Assembly (NCBI RefSeq): GCF_014596525.1
Contig: NZ_MSJP01000043.1
Coordinates: 1 to 64,000, forward strand
Source: Streptomyces sp. CBMA291
GTDB taxonomy: Bacteria; Actinomycetota; Actinomycetes; Streptomycetales; Streptomycetaceae
Direction of reading: 5' to 3'
DNA length: 64,000 nt
Shown here piece by piece: positions 24,626 through 33,603 of the stretch. Each line of letters starts with the position of its first letter. The first letter of the stretch is position 1. The notes under the pieces are model-generated. The model was not told where the DNA came from, made no database searches, and was given only the letters and a program-made list of their open reading frames with translations. A program made the translations under genes and the position numbers.

Positions 24626-25480
24626 CTACTCCTCAAGGCGCTCGGCGAGCAGGCGGGCCAGATTCCGGGCCTTTTCCTGTAGTTCCCTGCTGTCGGGGGC
24701 CTCGGCCGCGCCGGTGGTCTGCTCCCGGTAGGAGACGGTCACGATGACGTTCGATGTGCGGAACACCACGCTGACGGTCCGCTGGTGCCCGTTCGCGCCG
24801 ACCGTGCCGAGGGCGTCGTCGAGGAACGAGGTCTCGCCGAGACCTTCGAGGAGCCGGGGTTCCAGACCGGTGGCGTCGGCGGCGGTGCCGTCGGGCGAGC
24901 CCGGGGTGGGGGAGGTGGTGGCGGACGCCTGGGTCTGCTGGGTGGTGGTGCCCGGCGGTGTGGTCGGCGTGGCGGTGGCCGAGGCGGTCGGCGGGACCGT
25001 GGGCAGCGGGATGCCGGCCGCGAGCTGCTTGCGGGCGTACACCTCCTTCGCCCGGTCGTCGTCGCTGACGGCGGTGTCGTACGAGACGACCCGCTCGATG
25101 TCGAGGGCGAGCCGGTGGGAGGTGTCGGGGGTGTCGGCCCTCCAGGTGCAGCCGACGCGCCGGTCGGTGTCGTAGGTGACGGCGGCGGAGCCCCGGTAGG
25201 CCTTGTTCCGCTCGGCGTCGGGCAGGGCGGCGGCGCCCGGGAGCAGGTCCTTGAGGACGGGCTGCGGGACGGCGCGGCACGGTTCGAAGAGCGTGCGGTA
25301 GCGGCCGGGGGGCGCGACGGGCGGGGCGGAGGCGGCCTTGGCGTCGACGGAGACCTCGTCGGCGGGGGCGCCGGAGGAGCATCCGGTGAGGCCGGTCCCG
25401 AGGCCGAGGCCGAGGGCGAGTACGGCGGCGGCGCGCGCCGCGGACCCGGTGCGGCCGGGGGTGTACCTCATTCGCTGCAC
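24626..25480 (-). CDS. DUF3558 lipoprotein, second copy
   Basis: A 284-residue diverged paralogue of the neighbouring DUF3558 protein. It has a signal peptide ending in the lipobox LTGCSSG, the domain cysteines in LFEPCRAV and VGCTWRAD, and an internal Thr/Pro-rich insert (about residues 160-195) not present in the neighbour. The GTG at 25480 gives MQRMRYTPG, matching the MQR start of the neighbour, and has GGGAG 9 bases upstream; an ATG three codons in is less well placed. The two genes probably form a duplicated pair transcribed together. Confidence 0.82.
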   Translation of the reverse strand: MQRMRYTPGRTGSAARAAAVLALGLGLGTGLTGCSSGAPADEVSVDAKAASAPPVAPPGRYRTLFEPCRAVPQPVLKDLLPGAAALPDAERNKAYRGSAAVTYDTDRRVGCTWRADTPDTSHRLALDIERVVSYDTAVSDDDRAKEVYARKQLAAGIPLPTVPPTASATATPTTPPGTTTQQTQASATTSPTPGSPDGTAADATGLEPRLLEGLGETSFLDDALGTVGANGHQRTVSVVFRTSNVIVTVSYREQTTGAAEAPDSRELQEKARNLARLLAERLEE

Positions 25481-25653
25481 GGTCCCAGGCTCCCTTCTCC
25501 CGAAGACTTTCCCGAAAACTGTTTGCCGCTCAAACCCGGCTGATGGACACAATGTCTATCGCACACGCAGCCGTTGATGCCGGTCCGCTGTCACCTGTAC
25601 GGGCTTTGGCTCCGGTTTTTGCGTTTTCAGACTTTTGAGCGAATCGGGGAGTT

Positions 25654-26847
25654 ATGTCGTATGTGGAGGTACCGGGAGCGAAGGTTCCCATCCGGTTGTG
25701 GACCGATCCCGCATCGGTGGACGACGGCGCCATGCGCCAGTTGCAGAACGCGGCGGCACTGCCCTGGATCGAGGGGCTGGCCGTGATGCCGGACGTGCAC
25801 TACGGCAAGGGCGCGACGGTCGGTTCGGTGATCGCGATGCGGGGCGCGGTCTGTCCGGCGGCGGTCGGGGTGGACATCGGCTGTGGAATGTCGGCGGTGA
25901 AGACCTCCCTGACGGCGAATGACCTGCCGGGGGACCTGTCGCGGCTGCGCTCGAAGATCGAGCAGGCGATTCCGGTGGGCCGGGGTCTGCACCGCTCGGA
26001 GGTGGCTCCGGAGCGGCTCCATCAGTTCCCGATGGCGGGCTGGAACGACTTCTGGTCGCGCTTCGACGGGGTCGCGGACGCGGTCAAGCCCCGCGGGGAC
26101 CGGGCGCGCCGGCAGATGGGCACGCTGGGCGGCGGCAACCACTTCATCGAGTTCTGTCTCGACGAGTCGGGCGCGGTCTGGCTGATGCTGCACTCCGGCT
26201 CCCGCAACATCGGCAAGGAACTGGCCGAGCACCACATCGGCGAGGCGCGGAAGTTGTCGCACAATCAGGGGCTCGTGGACCGCGATCTGGCGGTGTTCGT
26301 CACGGACACCCCGCAGATGGCGGCCTACCGGCACGACCTCTTCTGGGCGCAGGAGTACGCGAAATTCAACCGCGCGGTCATGATGGCGCTCTTCCAGGAG
26401 GTCGTCCGGCGCGAGTTCCGCAAGGCGCGGGTGACGTTCGACCCGGTGATCTCCTGCCACCACAACTACGTGGCGGAGGAGCGGTACGAGGGCATGGACC
26501 TGCTGGTCACCAGGAAGGGCGCGATCCGGGCCGGTTCCGGGGAGTTCGGGATCATCCCGGGCTCCATGGGCACGGGCTCGTACATCGTGAAGGGCCTGGG
26601 CAACGAGGCCTCGTTCAACTCGGCCTCGCACGGGGCGGGCCGGCGGATGAGCCGCAGCGAGGCCAAGCGCCGGTTCTCCACGCGGGACCTGGAGGAGCAG
26701 ACACGGGGGGTGGAGTGCCGCAAGGACTCCGGTGTGGTCGACGAGATCCCGGGCGCGTACAAGCCGATCGAGCAGGTCATCGAGCAGCAGCGGGACCTGG
26801 TGGAGGTCGTCGCCAAGCTGAAGCAGGTCATCTGCGTGAAGGGCTGA
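25654..26847 (+). CDS. rtcB: RtcB-family RNA ligase
   Basis: RtcB joins RNA 2',3'-cyclic phosphate or 3'-phosphate ends to 5'-OH ends using GTP and manganese. The 397-residue protein has the metal-site block AAVGVDIGCGM near residue 75, GTLGGGNHFIEF near 153-164, HHNYVAEE near 271, GIIPGSMGTGSYIVKG near 300, and the guanylylated histidine in SASHGAGRRMSR near 330. It lacks an obvious partner such as archease or an rtcA/rtcR neighbour. GTTATG-type spacing upstream includes GGGG; the start ATG 25654 is clear. Confidence 0.95.
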   Translation: MSYVEVPGAKVPIRLWTDPASVDDGAMRQLQNAAALPWIEGLAVMPDVHYGKGATVGSVIAMRGAVCPAAVGVDIGCGMSAVKTSLTANDLPGDLSRLRSKIEQAIPVGRGLHRSEVAPERLHQFPMAGWNDFWSRFDGVADAVKPRGDRARRQMGTLGGGNHFIEFCLDESGAVWLMLHSGSRNIGKELAEHHIGEARKLSHNQGLVDRDLAVFVTDTPQMAAYRHDLFWAQEYAKFNRAVMMALFQEVVRREFRKARVTFDPVISCHHNYVAEERYEGMDLLVTRKGAIRAGSGEFGIIPGSMGTGSYIVKGLGNEASFNSASHGAGRRMSRSEAKRRFSTRDLEEQTRGVECRKDSGVVDEIPGAYKPIEQVIEQQRDLVEVVAKLKQVICVKG

Positions 26848-26962
26848 GCGGGGGCAGTGCGCCTCGTGAGGGGTGCGGGCCGCGTGGGTCGTGGCGGCTG
26901 TGCGGGACGTGGCGGTCGCGCAGGGAGTGGCGGTCGCGTGGGGCCGGAGGCCGGGAGGGAGG

Positions 26963-26992
26963 GAAGGGCCGGTGCGGGTGCGCCGGCCCTTC
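26963..26992. terminator. Terminator after rtcB
   Basis: GAAGGGCCGG (26963-26972) and CCGGCCCTTC (26983-26992) form a perfect 10-bp stem, extended inward by a G-T pair, between the convergent rtcB and SDR genes. Confidence 0.8.
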
Positions 26993-27023
26993 GTCTGTTC
27001 ACGGACGTCCGGGGGCGGCCGGT

Positions 27024-27788
27024 TTACGGCTCGCGGTGGACCTTGGTGTTGGAGGCCTGGGCGCGGGGGCGCACGACGAGCAGGTCGATGTTGACGTGCG
27101 GGGGACGGGTGCAGGCCCAGGTGACGGTCTCGGCGACGTCCTCGGCGGTGAGGGGCTCGGCCACGCCCGCGTAGACCTTGGCGGCCTTCTCGGTGTCGCC
27201 GCGGAAGCGGGTGGTGGCGAACTCCTCGGTCCTGACCATGCCGGGGGCGATCTCGATGACGCGGACGGGGGTGCCGACGATCTCCAGGCGGAGGGTCTCG
27301 GCGAGGACGCGGGCGCCGTTCTTCGCGGCGACGTATCCGGCGCCGCCCTCGTAGGTGCCGTGCCCGGCGGTGGAGGACAGGACGACGATCGTGCCGTCGC
27401 CGCTCGCGGTGAGAGCGGGGAGCAGCGCCTGCGTCATGTGGAGCGTGCCGAGGACGTTGACCTCGTACATCCGGCGCCAGTCCGCGGGGTCGCCGGTGGC
27501 GACGGGGTCGGCGCCCAGGGCGCCGCCCGCGTTGTTGACGAGGACGGCGAGGGAACGGAACGCCGTGGCGAACTCGTCGACGGCGGCGCGGTCGGTGACA
27601 TCCAGGGCGTAGGCGGCGGCCTGGTGGCCCGCCGCGTTGATCTCGGCGGCGAGGGCCTCGATGCGGTCCGTGCGCCGGGCGGTGAGGACCACGCGGTAGC
27701 CGGCCTCGGCCAGCTGCCTGGCCGTGGCGGCGCCGATGCCGCTGCTCGCTCCGGTGACGACGGCGATGGGGGTACCGGGGGCAGTCAT
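27024..27788 (-). CDS. SDR-family oxidoreductase
   Basis: A 254-residue classical short-chain dehydrogenase. It has TGASSGIGAATA (residues 13-24), the NNAGG strand near 89, the catalytic serine in VLSSTAG and the Tyr-x-x-x-Lys pair in GYVAAK near 152-157, and PG motif EIAPGMVRTE. An Arg in LTARR suggests NADPH preference. Substrate unknown. YnfA-family gene lies upstream on the same strand with a 68-base gap. Confidence 0.9.
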   Translation of the reverse strand: MTAPGTPIAVVTGASSGIGAATARQLAEAGYRVVLTARRTDRIEALAAEINAAGHQAAAYALDVTDRAAVDEFATAFRSLAVLVNNAGGALGADPVATGDPADWRRMYEVNVLGTLHMTQALLPALTASGDGTIVVLSSTAGHGTYEGGAGYVAAKNGARVLAETLRLEIVGTPVRVIEIAPGMVRTEEFATTRFRGDTEKAAKVYAGVAEPLTAEDVAETVTWACTRPPHVNIDLLVVRPRAQASNTKVHREP

Positions 27789-27856
27789 GGCGGGGAGGCT
27801 CCTCGTGCGGCTGGTCGATGGGGTGGGCGCCCGGCCAGGATAGGTCGGGGCGCCGG

Positions 27857-28192
27857 TCAGCGGCCTCGCGGGGCGTACATGATCATGGCCATCCCGGCGA
27901 TGCAGACGAGGGCTCCGATGACGTCCCAGCGGTCGGGCCGGTAGCCGTCGGCGGCCATGCCCCAGACGAGGGAACCGGCCACGAACACGCCTCCGTAGGC
28001 CGCGAGGACCCGGCCGAACTCGGCGTCGGGCTGAAGGGTGGCGACGAAGCCGTACACGCCGAGGGCGATGACTCCGGCGCCGATCCAGATCCAGCCCCGG
28101 TGCTCACGCACGCCTTGCCAGACGAGCCAGGCGCCGCCGATCTCGAACAGGGCGGCGACGACGAAGAGGGCGAGGGAGCGCAGGGTGAGCAT
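27857..28192 (-). CDS. YnfA family (UPF0060) membrane protein
   Basis: A 111-residue small membrane protein with four predicted segments, the usual size of YnfA/UPF0060 proteins. Family signatures include [36 protein letters not shown] and DRWDVIGA near the C-terminus. YnfA proteins resemble small multidrug-resistance transporters, but the role here is unknown. Confidence 0.9.
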   Translation of the reverse strand: MLTLRSLALFVVAALFEIGGAWLVWQGVREHRGWIWIGAGVIALGVYGFVATLQPDAEFGRVLAAYGGVFVAGSLVWGMAADGYRPDRWDVIGALVCIAGMAMIMYAPRGR

Positions 28193-28267
28193 GAGGGCAG
28201 CGTGCCATGGGACACGCGGGTTGATGGAGTGTCAGGAGATGGGGTGATAGGTGGCTATTTTTGGCTT

Positions 28268-28936
28268 ATGTATGGAATTCGGAAGGGTGTGCTCGGCGTC
28301 GCGCTCGCCCTCGCGCTCGTCACCGTGACGGGCACGGGGGCGAGTGCCGGGGCCTGGGGGTCGTCGACCGGTCCGGGGGGCGGGCCGTCGGCTCGGTCGG
28401 GAGTGGCCGATGAGGGCCGGGGTTCGCCGGGCGGGTCGGGGGCTGTCGGCGGGGGGCACGGGTCTTCGCCCGGGGCGGGAGCGGTCGGTGGGGGCCGGGA
28501 GTCGCCGGTCGGGTCTGGGGCCGTCGGCGAGGCGGATGAGGTGTCGGGCGGGCCGGAGGCCGATCTGGCTCACCATGGTCATGTCTCCCTGTGGGGCGGG
28601 GAGGTCGGCGTCTGGCTGGTCACCGAGAACTTCGGGCCCGCCGATCTCGCTCAGGCGACCGTACGGCTCGCTTTCTCCGAGCCGATGGCGGGCGGCCGGG
28701 AGCTGCCGCCGTCCTGTCTGTGGAGCGGCGACCGGGTGCTGTCCTGCCGGACCGGCGCCCTGCCCGCCGTCGGGTCCGTCGGAGAACTGGCCCTCGACCT
28801 GCGGACCGCCGGTCTTCCCGACGAGCTGACCGTGGAGGTCTCCACGGCCTGGCAGGGCGGCACGGCCGACGGGAACCCGGTGAACGACCGGCACCGCGTC
28901 CTGGTGCTGGCCACCGGCGACCCGTACGTCTTCTGA
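28268..28936 (+). CDS. Secreted hypothetical protein with Gly-rich repeats
   Basis: A 222-residue protein with a signal peptide (GVLGVALALALVTVTGTGAS, cleavage near residue 28) and no lipobox. Residues about 30-100 are a Gly/Ser-rich region containing three approximate 14-residue repeats around SGAVGGG. The C-terminal 120 residues look like a compact beta domain (VSLWGGEVGVWLVTENFG) with two Cys (SCLW and LSCRT) that may pair. No known family is recognised. ATG 28268 is chosen because the signal peptide begins there; no good ribosome binding site is seen. Confidence 0.6.
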   Translation: MYGIRKGVLGVALALALVTVTGTGASAGAWGSSTGPGGGPSARSGVADEGRGSPGGSGAVGGGHGSSPGAGAVGGGRESPVGSGAVGEADEVSGGPEADLAHHGHVSLWGGEVGVWLVTENFGPADLAQATVRLAFSEPMAGGRELPPSCLWSGDRVLSCRTGALPAVGSVGELALDLRTAGLPDELTVEVSTAWQGGTADGNPVNDRHRVLVLATGDPYVF

Positions 28937-29084
28937 AGCCCGGCACCGAAGCCCGCCCGGGTGTCCGACGGCCGGGCGATGCTCGGCCGGGCGTCCTGCG
29001 GCTCTGCGGCGCCTGGTCCGGTCTCCTGCGGCTCGGCGGGGGTCGGTCCGGTCTCTCGCGGTTCGGCGGGGGGCGGCCCGGGGG

Positions 29085-30509
29085 TCATCGGCCCGCCCAG
29101 CGGACGTAGCCGTCGGGGCGGACCAGGACCGCGTCGCGCTTTCCCGGGTCCCGCCAGGTGGCCCGGACGAGCCGATCGGGGGTGACGGGGGCGCTCGCGG
29201 GGAGGTCGGGGCGGGCTCCCTCAGGGGCGATCAGGACGAACTCGCCCGCCCGCAGCAGCTCGTAGAGCCGTCCTTCGCGCAGCCGCACGTCCGGTGCGCG
29301 CCGTCCCGCCGGGCGGGCGGTGCCCGCCGGAGGCGCGTACGAGATGCCGAGTCCGCTGATCAGGCCCATGGCCAGGGCGGAGACCGGCCGGACCGCGCTG
29401 ACGAGCCGGGCGGTGAGGGTGCGGGCGGCCCGCGTGAGGGGCGTGTGGACCATCGCGAGCCGGATGATCGCGCCACTGGTGCGCAGCACCATCGCGCCGA
29501 CCGGGTGCCGCTCGGAGTGGTAGCTGTCGAGCAGGGCCTCCGGGTCGGGTGCGGCGCCGCGCACGACGGCGGTGAGCTTCCAGGAGAGGTTGGCGGCGTC
29601 CTGGAGGCCGGTGTTCAGTCCCTGGCCGCCGGCGGGGGAGTGCACATGGGCCGCGTCCCCCGCGAGGAAGACCCGGCCCACGCGGTAGGCGGGGACCTGG
29701 CGCTCGTCGCTGTGGAAGCGGGAGATCCAGCGGGGGTCGTGCATGCCGTAGTCGGTGCCGATGGCGCGGCGGGTCAGCTCGCGGACCTCCGCGAGGTCGA
29801 CGGGCTCGCTGTCGGCGACCTGCCGGGTGCGGCTCCAGCTCGTCACCCGGTACCAGCCGTCGCCGAAGGAGGCGAGGAAGGCGAAGGCGTCGTCGGAGCC
29901 CGCGACGGTGAAGCTCTCGGTGGGCTCCTGTGCCAGGCGCACATCGGCGAGGACCATGGAGTGGATCACGGCGCCGCCGGGGAAGGGCAGGCCCAGGGCG
30001 TCGCGGACCGCGCTGCGGACGCCGTCCGTGCCGACCAGGTGGCCGGCCCGCAGGGCGAACGGGGCGCCGTCGGGGCCGGTGAGCTCCGCCGTGACCCCGT
30101 CGGCGTCCTGGCGCAGTCCGCGCAGCTCCGTGCCGTAGCGGAAGGTGACGCCCGCGTCCACGGCCCGCCGTTCGAGGAGTCTCTCCACTTCGTACTGCGG
30201 GGTGACGAGCAGATGGTTGAAACGGCTGGGCAGCTGGTCGAGGTCGAGGTCGAGCGCGCCGAAGAGGCGTGCGCGGCCGAGGGTGGTGCCGGTGGCGAGG
30301 AGTTCTTCCGCCAGTCCCCGGGCGTCCAGCTGCTCCATGGTCCTGGCGTGGACGGCGAAGGCGCGGGTGATGTTGCTGAGGTCGTGCGGGCGCCGCTCGA
30401 CAAGGGTGACGTCGATGCCCGCGGTGGCGAGGTCACCGGCGAGCAGCAGGCCGGTGGGGCCCGCGCCGACGACGAGTACCTGGGTGTTCGTCTGCTCCAT
30501 GGTGCTCAT
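29085..30509 (-). CDS. FAD-dependent aromatic monooxygenase
   Basis: A 474-residue flavoprotein of the PheA/TfdB class. It has the FAD-binding GAGPTGLLLAGDLA (residues 14-27), the ribityl-binding GDAAHVHSPAGGQGLNTGLQDA near 280-300, and the DG-type motif VGTDGVRSAVRDAL near 157. The C-terminal part is a thioredoxin-like domain as in relatives. Such enzymes hydroxylate phenols, antibiotics or polyketides; the substrate is unknown. ATG 30509 has GGAGG 5 bases upstream. It is divergent from a TetR gene, which probably controls it. Confidence 0.9.
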   Translation of the reverse strand: MSTMEQTNTQVLVVGAGPTGLLLAGDLATAGIDVTLVERRPHDLSNITRAFAVHARTMEQLDARGLAEELLATGTTLGRARLFGALDLDLDQLPSRFNHLLVTPQYEVERLLERRAVDAGVTFRYGTELRGLRQDADGVTAELTGPDGAPFALRAGHLVGTDGVRSAVRDALGLPFPGGAVIHSMVLADVRLAQEPTESFTVAGSDDAFAFLASFGDGWYRVTSWSRTRQVADSEPVDLAEVRELTRRAIGTDYGMHDPRWISRFHSDERQVPAYRVGRVFLAGDAAHVHSPAGGQGLNTGLQDAANLSWKLTAVVRGAAPDPEALLDSYHSERHPVGAMVLRTSGAIIRLAMVHTPLTRAARTLTARLVSAVRPVSALAMGLISGLGISYAPPAGTARPAGRRAPDVRLREGRLYELLRAGEFVLIAPEGARPDLPASAPVTPDRLVRATWRDPGKRDAVLVRPDGYVRWAGR

Positions 30510-30526
30510 GACCGCCTCCAGGGTGC

Positions 30527-30623
30527 CTACGATCGTTGGCCCACAACTGTTGGTCAACGCTTGTTGGCAACTGTAGTCCGGGTGCGATTGGAGTGTCAAC
30601 ACCTGTTGGCCTACAGTCGTTGG
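30527..30623. repeat. 14-bp-phased palindrome array between monooxygenase and TetR gene
   Basis: Five 13-base copies of a CNACNNNNGTTGG-type element start at 30527, 30541, 30555, 30597 and 30611, all in phase with a 14-base period (the gap from 30555 to 30597 is three periods). Each copy has CAAC/GTTG-like arms, so each is also a partial inverted repeat. The array fills the divergent promoter region, so it is likely the operator for the TetR regulator. Confidence 0.75.
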
Positions 30624-30624
30624 T

Positions 30625-31185
30625 ATGACGACCGCCCGCCGTTCCGACGCCACCAGAGCCGCGATCCTGGAGGCCGCCCGCGAGCGCTTCGCCTCCGACG
30701 GGTACGACCGCGCCACCATCCGGGCCATCGCCCGCGACGCCGGGATCGATCCGTCGATGGTGATGCGCTACTACGGCAACAAGGAGGGTCTGTTCGCCGC
30801 CGCGTCGGAGATCGAGATCAGCCTGCCGGAGCTGGGCTCCCTGCCCGCGCGGCACATCGGGGCCGTCCTCGTCACCCACTTCCTGGAGCGCTGGGAGCGG
30901 GACGAGACGCTCACCGCGATGCTGCGGGTCAGCGTCACCAACGCGGCCGGGGCCGAACGCATGCGGCAGGTCTTCGCCGAGCAGCTGGGACCCGTCACCC
31001 GGGGTGTCTGCCCCGATCCGGCGGAGGCCGCGCACCGGGCCGCGCTGGTGTCCTCGCAGATCCTCGGCCTGGCGCTCACCCGCTATGTGCTGCGGCTGCC
31101 GCCGGCCGTCGAGATGACCCCCGAGGAGATAGTGGCCTGGCTCGGCCCGACCGTGCAGCGCTATCTGACCGCCGAGGCGCCCTGA
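30625..31185 (+). CDS. TetR-family regulator
   Basis: A 186-residue TetR repressor. The N-terminal helix-turn-helix spans residues 8-55 (TRAAILEAARERFASDGYDR then MVMRYYGNKEGLF), and the rest is a ligand-binding helical bundle. It is divergent from the FAD monooxygenase, with the repeat array 30527-30623 between them. The usual arrangement suggests it represses the monooxygenase and itself until an aromatic ligand binds. Start at ATG 30625 is two bases after the last repeat. Confidence 0.9.
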   Translation: MTTARRSDATRAAILEAARERFASDGYDRATIRAIARDAGIDPSMVMRYYGNKEGLFAAASEIEISLPELGSLPARHIGAVLVTHFLERWERDETLTAMLRVSVTNAAGAERMRQVFAEQLGPVTRGVCPDPAEAAHRAALVSSQILGLALTRYVLRLPPAVEMTPEEIVAWLGPTVQRYLTAEAP

Positions 31186-31234
31186 GCCCGCCCGCGACAC
31201 CAGGGGCGCGGTGCCCGGTTCGTACACTCTCCGC

Positions 31235-31720
31235 ATGCCGCAGAAGAGTTCCGCCCGGCGCGACGCGCTGATGACCGAGTTGTTCGGGGAGGCCCGCCGC
31301 TACATGGCCGCCTACGCCCTGTTCAACCAGGCCGTCGCCGACCATCTGGGGCTCCACCCGACCGATGTGCAGTGTCTGAACCTGCTCGGTCTCGAAGGCG
31401 GGCCGGTGACCACCGGCCGTGTCGCCGAGCTGACCGGTCTCACCACGGGCTCGGCGACCCGACTCGTCGACCGCCTGGAACGCTCCGGCTATGTGACGCG
31501 TGAACGCGACACCGAGGACCGGCGTCGGGTCCTGGTCACGCTCGTCCCCGGACGGATCGCGGAACTCGGCGCCCTGTGGCGGAAGCTCAACGGCACCTGG
31601 GGCACGATGTTCGACGTCTACAGCGACGCCGAGCTGGCCCTGCTCATCGCCCATATGCGGCGGACCGTCGAGGTCGGCGCCGCCCAGATCGAGCGGCTGC
31701 GCCAGGGGGATCTGGACTGA
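31235..31720 (+). CDS. MarR-family regulator
   Basis: A 161-residue winged-helix regulator of the MarR type. Core signatures are DVQCLNLLGLEGGPVTTGRVAELTGL and the wing-related GYVTRERDTEDRRRVLV near residues 88-104. It lies 49 bases after the TetR gene and may be cotranscribed with it. Its targets are unknown. Confidence 0.88.
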   Translation: MPQKSSARRDALMTELFGEARRYMAAYALFNQAVADHLGLHPTDVQCLNLLGLEGGPVTTGRVAELTGLTTGSATRLVDRLERSGYVTRERDTEDRRRVLVTLVPGRIAELGALWRKLNGTWGTMFDVYSDAELALLIAHMRRTVEVGAAQIERLRQGDLD

Positions 31721-31757
31721 GGCAGCCGTCGGTCCCGTCGGCCCGCCCGTCGGCCGC

Positions 31758-32495
31758 TCAGCCGGTCGTGGCCCCGCCGAACTCCCGTACCGCCTCGGAC
31801 ACGATCTCCTCCAGGCGCGCGTGGTGCGCCCCGCGCCAGTAGACCCGGCCGCACTCCCCGCACTCGGCGAACACGTCGTACGTCTTCTCCGTGCCCTGCT
31901 CCAGTCGCTCGCGCACCGCGTCCTTGTCGGTGTCGCTCAGCTGTCCGTTGCACGCCGTGCACCGGGTCCAGGGGGCGAGTGGCGGCGCGAAGCGCTCCAG
32001 GACGTCACGGAGCTGTTCGTCCGGCCGGTCGCTGTAGACGTAGGCCCCCGCCCACAGTTCGCGGCGGCGCAGCAGCCCCCGGTCCCGGGAGAGCAGCACG
32101 CGCCGCTCCCGCGCCGAGAGGGCGGCGAGCGCGGGGTCCCCGAGGTCCTCGCTCTGGTAGGCCGCGTCCACACCGAGCAGCCGCAGCCGCCTGGCCAGGG
32201 TGCCGAGGTGTACGTCCAGCAGGAACCGCAGCGGCGCACCCGGCACCCGCTGGGGGCGGACGACGCCTTCGACCTCGACGGACTCTCCTTCGGCCGGGAT
32301 GTGCGAGGCGTCGACGGGCCGCCCGTCGACCAGCAGCCGCCCGGCTTCGGTGAGCGGCACGCCCAGGGACTCCACGAGATGTCCGAGGGAGGAGGCGCCG
32401 TCGGTGGTCACGGCCGTGCGGCCCGTGCGGCGCCCCGGTGCGACGAACAGCGCGAGGCCGGGGGCGAAGCTGATCTGGATCTCTGGTCCGTTCAC
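31758..32495 (-). CDS. Mut7-C RNase domain protein with N-terminal ubiquitin-like domain
   Basis: A 245-residue protein. Residues 1-85 are a MoaD/ubiquitin-like beta-grasp domain; residues 90-170 match the Mut7-C PIN-like nuclease (FLLDVHLGTLARRLRLLG and LLSRDRGLLRR, giving acidic metal ligands); the C-terminus has four cysteines in two CxxC pairs (CTAC and CGEC), a likely zinc ribbon. Mut7-C proteins are predicted single-strand RNases. It stands alone, convergent with the MarR gene. Confidence 0.85.
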   Translation of the reverse strand: MNGPEIQISFAPGLALFVAPGRRTGRTAVTTDGASSLGHLVESLGVPLTEAGRLLVDGRPVDASHIPAEGESVEVEGVVRPQRVPGAPLRFLLDVHLGTLARRLRLLGVDAAYQSEDLGDPALAALSARERRVLLSRDRGLLRRRELWAGAYVYSDRPDEQLRDVLERFAPPLAPWTRCTACNGQLSDTDKDAVRERLEQGTEKTYDVFAECGECGRVYWRGAHHARLEEIVSEAVREFGGATTG

Positions 32496-32625
32496 GGGGA
32501 CAGGATGGCATCGGGGCGGAAGGGGTGGCCAGGCAATTCCCCGGGGCGGAGCCCGTGGACCAAGGGGTGATGGCGGGGTGTCCGAGGGGCCGGTGGGAGC
32601 GGTGGCCGCAGGGGGTGGGCGGGGC

Positions 32626-33477
32626 TCAGGCGAGGAAGGTCTCCTTGTGGTCGCCGGCCCAGGCGGCGAAGGTGCGGGCCGGGTGGCCCGTCAGCTCCTC
32701 GACCGTGCGGGTCAGCGGGGTCGGGTGGCCGTCGTAGGCCGACCAGTAGGACAGCAGGGCGTCGGCGAGGCCCTCGGGCAGGAAGGCGGTGTCGGACTCC
32801 TTCCACCGCGCGGGGGTGGTCACGGTGTGCGGGGCCGGACGGCCCGTCACCTCGGCGAGGATCGCGAGCTGTTCGACGAAGGTCAGCGATTCGGGGCCGG
32901 TCAGATGGTGTGCGGTGCCGCGCAGCCGGGGCTCGGTGAGCACGGCGAAGGCGGCCTCGGCGATGTCCCGCTCGTGGATCGGGTCCCCGTACGCCCCCGG
33001 AACGGGCAGCGCGGGCCCGTGCCCGGCCCGGAGCGGTCGGGCCCACTGGAGGGCGTTGGCCGCGAAGGCGCCCGGCCGCAGATGGGTCACCTCGAAGGCG
33101 CCACTCGCGGAAGCGGCGTCCAGGGCGCGCTCGGCGGTGAGATGGAGGGCGGCGATCCGGTTCTCCTCGGCGTCCGGGGCGAGGACGGAGCTGGAGGAGA
33201 GCAGGACGACATGGTCGACGCCGGCGGCGCGGGCCCGCTCGGTGAAGGTCCCGGCATGGCTCGCCTCGGCGTACAGGAAGACGGAGCCGACGCCGTCCAG
33301 AGCCGTGTCGAAGGTGGCCGGGTCGGCGAGGTCGCAGCGCACGGTGCCGACCCCGGGCGGCGGGGAGAGGGCCTCGGGGTCCTTGGAGGCGGCTCTGGCC
33401 TCGATCCCCGCGGTGTGGAGCAGTTCGAGCAGGGTCGAGGCGACCCGGCCGCGGCTTCCGGTGACGAGCACGGTCAT
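32626..33477 (-). CDS. NmrA-like NAD(P)-binding protein
   Basis: A 283-residue atypical SDR of the NmrA/QOR2 type. It starts MTVLVTGSRGRVASTLLELL, with the Gly-rich nucleotide loop at residues 6-13, and has the HVVLLSSSSV strand and GPESLTF block. No Tyr-x-x-x-Lys pair is seen, as usual for NmrA-like sensors and oxidoreductases. ATG 33477 has AGGAAGG upstream. It diverges from a GNAT gene, with a small palindrome at 33528-33540 between. Confidence 0.82.
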   Translation of the reverse strand: MTVLVTGSRGRVASTLLELLHTAGIEARAASKDPEALSPPPGVGTVRCDLADPATFDTALDGVGSVFLYAEASHAGTFTERARAAGVDHVVLLSSSSVLAPDAEENRIAALHLTAERALDAASASGAFEVTHLRPGAFAANALQWARPLRAGHGPALPVPGAYGDPIHERDIAEAAFAVLTEPRLRGTAHHLTGPESLTFVEQLAILAEVTGRPAPHTVTTPARWKESDTAFLPEGLADALLSYWSAYDGHPTPLTRTVEELTGHPARTFAAWAGDHKETFLA

Positions 33478-33527
33478 GGGAATTCCTTCCTGAGGGGCGT
33501 CGGCGGGGAGTATGCGCAACACATCAT

Positions 33528-33540
33528 CTGCGTCACGCAG
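33528..33540. promoter_or_regulatory. Small palindrome in divergent promoter region
   Basis: CTGCGT-C-ACGCAG is a perfect 6+1+6 inverted repeat in the gap between the NmrA-like and GNAT genes, in a locally AT-rich stretch. It could be an operator; no regulator gene is adjacent. Confidence 0.35.
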
Positions 33541-33603
33541 TCAAATATCCAGCGCGGTCCACGACCCGTCAACCCTGACAAAACCCTGAGGTACCGTCCC
33601 GCC

